Below, one piece after another: positions 6,392 to 10,744 of a stretch of DNA of 10,744 bases. The notes beneath the pieces are model-generated. The model was given only the letters and a program-made list of their open reading frames with translations, did no database searches and was not told where the DNA came from. Location: positions 1 through 10,744 of the forward strand of contig OMRJ01000228.1 of the NCBI GenBank assembly GCA_900313475.1, read 5' to 3'. The stretch is from an uncultured Eubacteriales bacterium. Lineage in GTDB: Bacteria > Bacillota > Clostridia > Oscillospirales > Acutalibacteraceae. Every line of letters starts with the position of its first letter. The first letter of the stretch is position 1. The position numbers were made by a program, and so were the translations under genes.

Positions 6392-7108
6392 ATGAAAACA
6401 TTCAAAATACATCTCATCCGTCACGGTCTTTCGGAGGGCTGCGTCGAGGGAAAATATATCGGTCAGACAGATGTTATGCTGACCGAAGACGGCAAAAAAC
6501 AGTTGTTTGATATGAAAAACCGTGCCGTTTACCCGCATGCAGAGGTCGTTATTTCAAGCCCGATGAACCGTTGTATCGAAACGGCGCGCATTTTGTATCC
6601 CGACGCGAAACCGCTTATACTCGACGGACTGAACGAATACGATTTCGGTGAGTTTGAGGGGCAGACGGCTGCCGAGCTTCAATCGGATCCTGCATTCACC
6701 GAGTGGCTTTCCGGAAAAGCCGACGCGGGCGCGCCCTACGGCGAAACAAACGGAGGTTTTCAAAAGCGAGTTTGCGGATGTTTCAACGAGCTTGTCGCAG
6801 GACTGATAAAAACGGGTGTCAGCGACGCGGCGGTTATAACACACGGCGGCGTTATCATGACGATAATGCAGACGTTTGCCCTTCCCGAACGCCCGATGCA
6901 CGAGTGGCTTATGCCCAACGGCTGCGGCTACACGCTTGTCGTTATTCCGTCCGTCTGGTCGAACACGGGGAAGTGTGAGGCGCTGTATGAGGTGCCGGTT
7001 GTGCCTGACGGTGATGATGACGAAGAAGAAAGCGAGGTCGACTGGGATATTCCGTTTGATCCGTCTGAATTTGAAGGCTTTTATGACCCCAAGGAGGCAT
7101 TGAAATGA
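6392..7108 (+). CDS. Histidine phosphatase family protein (phosphoglycerate mutase-like)
   Basis: The 238-aa protein belongs to the histidine phosphatase superfamily, which transfers phosphate through a phosphohistidine. The catalytic pocket is visible: LIRHG with nucleophile His11 (8-12), Arg60 in SSPMNRCIETA, the probable acid/base Glu82 in LNEYDFGEFEG, and His151 in ITHGG. This resembles the CobC/GpmB-type branch that acts on small phosphorylated molecules; the substrate cannot be named. Residues about 203-238 form an acidic tail rich in Asp and Glu, not part of the usual fold. TGAGGT at 6382-6387 precedes the ATG by 4 nt. Its stop overlaps the start of the DUF896 gene, so the two are translationally coupled and are probably repressed by the divergent XRE regulator. 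Confidence 0.88.
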   Translation: MKTFKIHLIRHGLSEGCVEGKYIGQTDVMLTEDGKKQLFDMKNRAVYPHAEVVISSPMNRCIETARILYPDAKPLILDGLNEYDFGEFEGQTAAELQSDPAFTEWLSGKADAGAPYGETNGGFQKRVCGCFNELVAGLIKTGVSDAAVITHGGVIMTIMQTFALPERPMHEWLMPNGCGYTLVVIPSVWSNTGKCEALYEVPVVPDGDDDEEESEVDWDIPFDPSEFEGFYDPKEALK

Positions 7109-7401
7109 TTACACAGGAAAAAATAGACAGAATCAACGAGCTTGCCCGTAAATCGAAAACGGCAGGACTTTCTTCCGTCGAAAAAGAAGAGCAGGCATCT
7201 CTCCGCCAGGAGTATATTGATGCATATAAGGCATCGCTTCGTTCACAGCTTGACAGCACCGTTATTCTCCGTCCGGACGGCTCGAAGCAGAAGCTTTCCG
7301 ATTTGAAAAAAGAAAAGAAAGAAAAAACCGCAGCTGCCGAAGAAGACGCGGATCGCGCAGCCGAGCAGGACGAAGAAACGGAAGAAGACGCAAAAGCTTA
7401 A
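7105..7401 (+). CDS. DUF896 (YnzC-like) domain protein with charged tail
   Basis: The first 65 residues of this 98-aa protein match the DUF896/YnzC pattern: KIDRINELARKSKTAGLS, an EKEEQASLRQEYIDAYKASLRSQLD helix pair, then an ILRPDGSK turn. YnzC-type proteins are small helical cytoplasmic proteins of unknown function; in B. subtilis ynzC sits in an SOS-controlled operon with yneA and yneB. Residues 66-98 are a low-complexity tail, first Lys-rich and then Glu/Asp/Ala-rich, beyond the normal family length of about 60-80 aa. AAGGAGG (7091-7097) lies 7 nt before the ATG, which overlaps the phosphatase stop (ATGA). It is the last gene of the operon and is followed by a terminator. Confidence 0.85.
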   Translation: MITQEKIDRINELARKSKTAGLSSVEKEEQASLRQEYIDAYKASLRSQLDSTVILRPDGSKQKLSDLKKEKKEKTAAAEEDADRAAEQDEETEEDAKA

Positions 7402-7447
7402 TCTTTTACCGAAAAAACAACAGCATTCCGCCGTACACACCGATGTG

Positions 7448-7467
7448 CGGCAGAGTGCCGTTTTTTT
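7448..7467 (+). terminator. Intrinsic terminator of the phosphatase-DUF896 operon
   Basis: CGGCA (7448-7452) pairs with TGCCG (7456-7460) around a GAG loop and is followed by seven T (7461-7467). A neighbouring structure just upstream (CCG and CACA around 7431-7439 pairing with TGTG and CGG at 7444-7450) may serve as terminator for the convergent IMP dehydrogenase gene, whose stop codon at 7469-7471 touches the T-run. Confidence 0.8.
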
Positions 7468-7468
7468 G

Positions 7469-8971
7469 TTATACCGTAGGCGATGTTGTTTTGAGCGTTA
7501 CGTCGTGATATCCGCCCTCAACGATACTTGTTGATGAAACAAGTGTGAGCTTTGCCTTTTCGTGCAGCTCGGGAATTGAAAGAACGCCGCAGTTGCACAT
7601 TGTCGATCTGACTTTATAAAGGCTCTTTTCCACATTGTCGTGAAGCGTGCCTGCGTAGGTGACATAGGAATCCACACCCTCCTCAAATGACAGGTTCGTG
7701 CTGCCTCCGAGGTCGTAGCGCTGCCAGTTTCTGGCTCTGTTTGAACCTTCGCCCCAGTATTCCTTAACATATGCCCCGTTTATAAACAGCTTGTTTGTGG
7801 GACTTTCGTCAAAACGGGCGAAATATCTGCCGAGCATTACGAAGTCTGCACCCATTGCAAGCGCAAGCGTAATATGATAGTCAAACACGATTCCTCCGTC
7901 GGAGCACACGGGAATGTATATGCCTGTTTTTTCGTAGTATTCGTTTCTCGCCTCCACCACGTCGATGAGAGCGGAAGCCTGACCTCTGCCTATGCCCTTT
8001 GTCTCACGGGTGATGCAAATCGAACCGCCGCCGATGCCGACTTTTATAAAGTCCGCGCCTGCTTCGGCAAGAAACAGAAAGCCCTCTTTGTCGACAACAT
8101 TGCCCGCGCCGACCTTTACGGAATCGCCGTATTTTGATCTGATGAAGTCAATTGTGTTTTTTTGCCAACAGCTGTAGCCCTCGGATGAGTCGATGCAGAG
8201 GACATCCGCGCCCGCCTCCACAAGAGCGGGAACGCGCTGTTCGTAGTCACGGGTGTTGATACCCGCACCTGTCATGAAGCGCTTGTCCGGGTCGAGAAGC
8301 TCATAGGGATGGCGTTTGTGTGAAGAATAGTCCTTTCTGAAAACGAAATACATCATATTTCCGTTCGCATCTACTATCGGAAGTGAATTAAGCTTGTGTT
8401 CCCAGATAATATCGTTTGCTTCTTTAAGTGTTGTGTTAAACGGAGCGGTTATAAGCTTTTTGAGGGGCGTCATAAATTCCGAAACTTTTATATCGGGCGT
8501 CATTCTGCTTACTCTGTAATCACGGCTTGTCACAATGCCGAGAAGCTTTCCGTTAGGCGAACCGTCGGCAGTAACGGCAACAGTCGAAAAGCCGTTTTTC
8601 TCTTTAAGCGCGAGCACATCCGCAAGAGTGTTTTCCGGAGTGAGATTTGATGCGCTTACAACAAAACCCGCTTTGTATCCCTTGACCCGCGCGACCATTG
8701 CCGCCTCGTCTTCGATGCTCTGCGAGCCGTAAATGAAGGACATTCCGCCTTCTTTTGCAAGGGCTATTGCAAGAGTATCGTTTGAAACGGACTGCATTAT
8801 TGCCGACACCATAGGGACATTGAGCGATATCGGCGGTTTTTCTCCCTTCTTGAATTTAACAAGGGGAGTTTTCAGCGAAACGTTGTCGGGAATGCATTTT
8901 TCCGACGTATAGCCCGGTATAAGAAGATATTCACTGAAAGTGTGTGACGGTTCTGTTATAAAAGTTGCCAT
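7469..8971 (-). CDS. guaB: IMP dehydrogenase, Tritrichomonas-like type
   Basis: IMP dehydrogenase oxidises IMP to XMP with NAD, the committing step of guanine nucleotide synthesis. The 500-aa protein has the catalytic barrel (about 1-100 and 225-500) interrupted by a pair of CBS domains (about 105-215, with GKLLGIVTSRDY at 141-152). Key residues are Asp261 in CIDSSEG, the catalytic Cys319 in GGGSICITRE, GMGG-like loop residues replaced by KGIGRGQ, SDGG (357-360), and the mobile-flap Arg418-Tyr419 in RNWQRYD. These positions equal those I recall for the Tritrichomonas foetus enzyme, which this sequence resembles more than B. subtilis GuaB. The ATG at 8971 was chosen because the family N-terminus MATFITEPSHTF starts there; the upstream 50 codons have no family match and would lie beyond the promoter. 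Its ribosome binding site is weak. It is monocistronic. Confidence 0.95.
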   Translation of the reverse strand: MATFITEPSHTFSEYLLIPGYTSEKCIPDNVSLKTPLVKFKKGEKPPISLNVPMVSAIMQSVSNDTLAIALAKEGGMSFIYGSQSIEDEAAMVARVKGYKAGFVVSASNLTPENTLADVLALKEKNGFSTVAVTADGSPNGKLLGIVTSRDYRVSRMTPDIKVSEFMTPLKKLITAPFNTTLKEANDIIWEHKLNSLPIVDANGNMMYFVFRKDYSSHKRHPYELLDPDKRFMTGAGINTRDYEQRVPALVEAGADVLCIDSSEGYSCWQKNTIDFIRSKYGDSVKVGAGNVVDKEGFLFLAEAGADFIKVGIGGGSICITRETKGIGRGQASALIDVVEARNEYYEKTGIYIPVCSDGGIVFDYHITLALAMGADFVMLGRYFARFDESPTNKLFINGAYVKEYWGEGSNRARNWQRYDLGGSTNLSFEEGVDSYVTYAGTLHDNVEKSLYKVRSTMCNCGVLSIPELHEKAKLTLVSSTSIVEGGYHDVTLKTTSPTV

Positions 8972-9013
8972 GTTCTTTGCCTGCTTTCCGTTTGTTTTTT
9001 TATATATTTTATA

Positions 9014-9042
9014 AGTATAACACATATTCAACTGTCGGTCAA
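9014..9042 (-). promoter_or_regulatory. Sigma-A promoter of the IMP dehydrogenase gene
   Basis: On the minus strand, TTGACC (9042-9037), a 17-bp spacer and TATACT (9019-9014) give a strong promoter with a predicted start near 9007. That leaves a short leader of about 36 nt, too short for a purine riboswitch, and none is visible. Confidence 0.75.
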
Positions 9043-9117
9043 TCAAAAAAACAATACGGCGGTTGAAATGCAAAAAAACAATAGCGGTTAAATGCGTGAA
9101 CAAAAGAAATGTAAAAA

Positions 9118-9182
9118 ACAAAACCGACCTGCCGGATAAGAAAAGGGGGTAAGCGTGCCGGACAGATTGGTTTTGTTTTTTT
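9118..9182. terminator. Long bidirectional terminator hairpin
   Basis: ACAAAACC (9118-9125) pairs with GGTTTTGT (9169-9176). Inside, CTGCCGG (9129-9135) pairs with CCGG-A-CAG (9158-9165) with one bulged A, leaving a 22-nt loop that contains a GGGGG run. T-runs flank both ends: T at 9176-9182 on the plus strand, and T opposite the A-run at 9113-9118 on the minus strand. On the minus strand it ends the DUF6514-like gene. No plus-strand gene is seen upstream to need it. Confidence 0.75.
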
Positions 9183-9211
9183 CGTAAATACGGGTGAAAC
9201 CCTTATTTGCG
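9183..9211. other. Second hairpin adjacent to the terminator
   Basis: CGTAAATA (9183-9190) and GGGT (9192-9195) pair with ACCC (9199-9202) and TATTTGCG (9204-9211) around a GAA loop, with one mismatch and one G-T pair. It directly abuts the neighbouring terminator stem. In the minus-strand transcript it lies in the 3' untranslated region of the DUF6514-like gene and could stabilise it. It lacks its own T-run in that direction. Confidence 0.5.
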
Positions 9212-9278
9212 TCTTATTTGCTTGCATTTGGGCATAGATTGACAAAAAGAAAATGAAATGAATGAAAACAGAATGGTC

Positions 9279-9539
9279 TTAAATTGTTGCCGTCAATCCG
9301 TTTGCTTCAATGGCAGACAAATACAATTCGGTTATGTAGTCGCGTACTATGTCTTTGAAATGAATAGGTGAAATATCGTTTGCCGCCGATAATCGTTCGG
9401 CAAGCCGTTTGGCTTCCTCTTTGCACGGCGAAATCAGGTCATATCTGAAAATGTCGCCGTTTTCTGTCTTTATTTCAACGCCGTAATAACACGCGTTCCC
9501 ATACAACCTATCAATGACAGTGAAGTGGTTGTTGTGCAT
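9279..9539 (-). CDS. DUF6514-like small protein of unknown function
   Basis: This 86-aa cytoplasmic protein has no signal peptide or membrane segment. The central pattern YYGVEIKTENGDIFRYDLIS, then KEEAKRLAERL (about 41-51) and SPIHFKDIVRDYI (57-69), resembles the clostridial DUF6514 family, a group of unknown function; this match is from memory. The composition suggests a small beta-strand plus two helices. Translation signals are strong: AAGGAGG on the minus strand, about 7 nt before the ATG. A good sigma-A promoter lies 50 nt upstream, and a terminator hairpin follows, so it is a single-gene transcript. A longer ORF in another frame (9470-9844) overlaps its 5' end but runs through the promoter and a terminator hairpin and is not credible. 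Confidence 0.75.
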   Translation of the reverse strand: MHNNHFTVIDRLYGNACYYGVEIKTENGDIFRYDLISPCKEEAKRLAERLSAANDISPIHFKDIVRDYITELYLSAIEANGLTATI

Positions 9540-9587
9540 AAATTTCCTCCTTCCTCTGTTATGTAATCGTTTCCGAAAACATGTTCA

Positions 9588-9616
9588 ATGATAGTACAGC
9601 AAAACGAAAAAGTCAA
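9588..9616 (-). promoter_or_regulatory. Sigma-A promoter of the DUF6514-like gene
   Basis: On the minus strand, TTGACT (9616-9611), a 17-bp spacer and TATCAT (9593-9588) form a good promoter. Immediately downstream, GAAC-ATGT-TTTC (minus strand, about 9586-9575) resembles a Gram-positive LexA box (GAAC-N4-GTTC) with at least one core mismatch; this is weak. Confidence 0.7.
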
Positions 9617-9668
9617 TAGTAAAGTTGAAAAAAATACAATTTTTCTGTGAAATTCCATCACAAAAACT

Positions 9669-9728
9669 TCCGTCAAAATGCGGTGTTGAGTGAAAAAAGT
9701 CGAATACGCTTGGTTTTGACGGATTTTT
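9669..9728. terminator. Orphan bidirectional terminator-like hairpin
   Basis: TCCGTCAAAA (9669-9678) and TTTTGACGGA (9714-9723) form a perfect 10-bp stem with a 35-nt loop, followed by TTTTT (9724-9728) on the plus strand and by AG then TTTTT on the minus strand. Neither strand has an annotated gene directly upstream that lacks its own terminator, so it may end an unannotated short RNA or back up the CopZ-like gene's terminator. Confidence 0.55.
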
Positions 9729-9794
9729 GTCTGCGCTGAATTATGTTCGCGCTTTCCTATACAATTTATGAGACATATGAATAAAAAAACACCG

Positions 9795-9866
9795 AAAAAA
9801 AACAAAAAAACTGTTTCATTCAAGTTTAACGAAATTATCGGCAACGTTAACCCGAATAAAACAGTT
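9795..9866 (-). terminator. Intrinsic terminator of the CopZ-like gene
   Basis: AACTGTTT (minus strand 9866-9859) pairs with AAACAGTT (9816-9809). The stem continues with ATTC/GAAT and GTTAA/TTAAC pairs separated by small internal loops. On the minus strand it is followed by TTTTT, G and eight T (9808-9795). It lies just past the stop codon of the heavy-metal-associated protein. Confidence 0.8.
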
Positions 9867-9886
9867 GTGTTTTTTGTGAATTAAAT

Positions 9887-10087
9887 TCACATTACTTTGT
9901 AGCCTGCATCGCTGATTGCCCGGCGAACATTTCCCTGTGTCCCGTCATTGCCGCTGACGGTTACTTCTTTGCTTTCGAGACTGACCTTTGCGTCCGTAAC
10001 TCCGTTTACACTCTTTACGGCTTCTTCGACACGCGAGGCGCAGTGTCCGCACATCATGCCGTCCACTTTAACGGTGTAAGTTATCAT
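9887..10087 (-). CDS. Heavy-metal-associated (HMA) domain protein, CopZ-like
   Basis: The 66-aa product is a single ferredoxin-like HMA domain of the kind that carries Cu(I) in CopZ chaperones and at the N-termini of copper ATPases. The metal site MMCGHC (Cys13 and Cys16 from the chosen start) is intact, followed by the family pattern CASRVEEAVKSVNGV, VSLESKEVTV and AISDAGYKV. The longer reading starts at 10096, but that ATG directly abuts the GGAGG (10101-10097, zero spacing), whereas the ATG at 10087 sits 9 nt away, so I chose the latter. No copper ATPase, CsoR or CopY neighbour or operator is visible, so metal identity and partner are inferred from the fold. It is monocistronic with its own promoter and terminator. 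Confidence 0.88.
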   Translation of the reverse strand: MITYTVKVDGMMCGHCASRVEEAVKSVNGVTDAKVSLESKEVTVSGNDGTQGNVRRAISDAGYKVM

Positions 10088-10136
10088 TTGCTTCATCCTC
10101 CGTTTTTTTCGGCGCTGTTTCGCCGTATTTGCTTAT

Positions 10137-10164
10137 ATTATATACTTCCCCGCAAGATTTGCAA
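10137..10164 (-). promoter_or_regulatory. Sigma-A promoter of the CopZ-like gene
   Basis: On the minus strand, TTGCAA (10164-10159), a 16-bp spacer and a perfect -10 box TATAAT (10142-10137) are present. The leader contains a small hairpin, CGGCG (10110-10114) with CGCCG (10121-10125), just ahead of the ribosome binding site. No CsoR-type operator is evident. Confidence 0.65.
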
Positions 10165-10172
10165 TATTACTC

Positions 10173-10201
10173 TTGAAAAAAAGACAGGTTGTGTGTATAC
10201 T
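10173..10201 (+). promoter_or_regulatory. Sigma-A promoter of the SH3-like membrane protein gene
   Basis: TTGAAA (10173-10178), a 17-bp spacer and TATACT (10196-10201) form a strong promoter with a predicted start near 10208. Its -35 box is only 8 bp from that of the divergent CopZ-like gene, so the two promoters are arranged back to back. Confidence 0.75.
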
Positions 10202-10209
10202 GTATGTGT

Positions 10210-10239
10210 GGCATTGGGGTATTTACAGTGCCCCGTGCC
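10210..10239 (+). other. Leader hairpin upstream of the SH3-like protein gene
   Basis: GGCA (10210-10213) and GGGG (10216-10219) pair with CCCC (10231-10234) and TGCC (10236-10239), with small bulges and an 11-nt loop. It starts right at the predicted transcription start, so it may protect the 5' end of the mRNA. There is no T-run after it. Confidence 0.4.
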
Positions 10240-10271
10240 GTATATCGGCGCTTATATGAAAGGAAATAACA

Positions 10272-10744
10272 ATGGAAGACAACACCACCTATACGTATAG
10301 ATATGAAAAAGAGCAGGAAAAGCCTGCGCGTTCACTTAAAAAATATTTTGCGGTCGTAATCGTTGTTTTGCTTGTGGCTGCCGTTGTTTGCGGTATTGTT
10401 GCGGGCAAGGTCAAAGCTGAAAACGAAGCCGAAACAACAACAGCGCCTGTCACGACTGCCGAACCCCTTCCCACGGAGCCTCCCGTCGATGACACGTACA
10501 AGCCGGGTTCTTATTCCGTAAATACCGGCGATGTTGCTCTTCGTTTCAGAAAGGATCACAGCCAAGATGCCGAAGCCATTCTCGAGATCGCAGATAAGAC
10601 AAAGCTTGAAATAACCGAAATCTATATTGATGAGAACGCCACCGATGAAGTGTTCAAATACTGGGGCAAAACAAAATACCTCGGTCATGAGGGATGGATA
10701 ACAATGAAGTACCTCAAAAAAGAGTATTCCGACAATATTGTCAC
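10272..10744 (+). CDS. Membrane-anchored protein with SH3-like outer domain (3' truncated by window)
   Basis: This gene runs off the right edge; 157 codons are visible. A cytoplasmic N-terminus of about 24 charged residues precedes one membrane helix (about 25-45), then a Thr/Pro/Glu-rich linker (51-75) and an outer domain from about 80 to 152. That domain resembles a bacterial SH3 domain: a start like YSVNTGDVALRFRKD, a middle KLEITEIYID and the closing GHEGWITMKYLKKE. Such domains commonly bind cell-wall peptides, but no enzyme domain is visible. AAAGGA (10259-10264) lies 7 nt before the ATG, and a strong promoter is upstream. Type II membrane topology with the domain outside is inferred from the positive residues before the helix. 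Its specific role is unknown. Confidence 0.75.
   Translation, partial: MEDNTTYTYRYEKEQEKPARSLKKYFAVVIVVLLVAAVVCGIVAGKVKAENEAETTTAPVTTAEPLPTEPPVDDTYKPGSYSVNTGDVALRFRKDHSQDAEAILEIADKTKLEITEIYIDENATDEVFKYWGKTKYLGHEGWITMKYLKKEYSDNIV

Larger units (their letters stand above)
8972..9278. other. 307-bp gene-free stretch: guaB promoter and tandem hairpins
   Basis: No credible coding region lies here on either strand. It contains the guaB promoter (9014-9042), A-rich DNA with several direct CAAAAAAAC runs (9043-9120), a terminator hairpin (9118-9182), a second hairpin (9183-9211), and short direct repeats TTATTTGC at 9203-9210 and 9214-9221. Confidence 0.6.
9540..9886. other. 347-bp gene-free stretch with two terminator-like hairpins
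   Basis: This A/T-rich stretch holds the promoter of the DUF6514-like gene (9588-9616), an orphan hairpin with T-runs (9669-9728), and the terminator of the CopZ-like gene (9795-9866). A 35-codon plus-strand ORF (9777-9884) overlaps the latter but has no good ribosome binding site. No other gene is credible. Confidence 0.6.

Noticed and set aside
5729..7401. Toxin-antitoxin or prophage module around the XRE gene
   Set aside because: The partners are a histidine phosphatase and a DUF896 protein, not known toxins, and no phage genes or attachment repeats are seen.
8972..9060. Purine riboswitch upstream of guaB
   Set aside because: The predicted leader is only about 36 nt and shows no three-way junction or conserved core.
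8972..9121. 50-codon N-terminal extension of IMP dehydrogenase
   Set aside because: It overlaps the guaB promoter, and the family N-terminus starts at the ATG at 8971.
9574..9588. LexA/SOS box near the DUF6514-like promoter
   Set aside because: GAAC-ATGT-TTTC has a mismatch in the core half-site and more outside it; too weak to call.
9470..9844. 124-aa minus-strand ORF
   Set aside because: It overlaps the DUF6514-like gene in another frame and runs through its promoter and a terminator hairpin.
10110..10125. CsoR/CopY operator in the CopZ-like leader
   Set aside because: The CGGCG/CGCCG hairpin lacks the known operator patterns, and no copper regulator is nearby.

Overview
The window looks like the chromosome of an endospore-forming Bacillota of the class Clostridia, probably a gut or rumen Oscillospiraceae/Ruminococcaceae-type organism. 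The evidence is two spore-germination genes (spoVAC and spoVAD), a DUF896/YnzC-family protein, a protein resembling the clostridial DUF6514 family, purine-rich Shine-Dalgarno sequences, and A/T-rich intergenic DNA with clear sigma-A-type promoters and hairpin terminators. The placement is inferred from gene content and was not checked against a database. No rRNA, tRNA, CRISPR array, insertion sequence or phage gene was seen.

Layout. (1) 16-3832 is a fucoside-use block. A GH29 alpha-L-fucosidase on the minus strand is divergent from a second GH29 enzyme of the GH29-B type, which is followed by a TIM-barrel sugar isomerase/epimerase. The shared 110-bp promoter region carries overlapping palindromes. 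Neither fucosidase has a signal peptide, so imported fucosylated sugars are probably cleaved in the cytoplasm. (2) 3873-5567 is a spoVA operon: spoVAC, spoVAD and, in the position where clostridia usually have spoVAE, an unlisted 52-codon membrane ORF. A plausible forespore-sigma promoter precedes it. (3) 5606-7467 is a self-contained regulatory module. A minus-strand XRE repressor-like gene diverges from a histidine phosphatase-DUF896 operon, and both strong promoters are overlaid by three copies of TGTATAAT. (4) 7469-9042 is a minus-strand IMP dehydrogenase closely resembling the Tritrichomonas foetus-type enzyme. (5) 9118-10087 holds two small minus-strand genes (a DUF6514-like protein and a heavy-metal-associated CopZ-like chaperone) separated by several hairpin terminators. 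(6) From 10173 to the right edge is a membrane-anchored protein with an SH3-like outer domain, cut off by the window end.

The most interesting items are the 52-aa protein in the spoVAE position, the operator/promoter architecture at 6301-6367, the protozoan-like IMP dehydrogenase, and the run of structured noncoding DNA at 9118-9866. No wholly new multi-gene system is evident. The rest are familiar families in an ordinary but informative arrangement.
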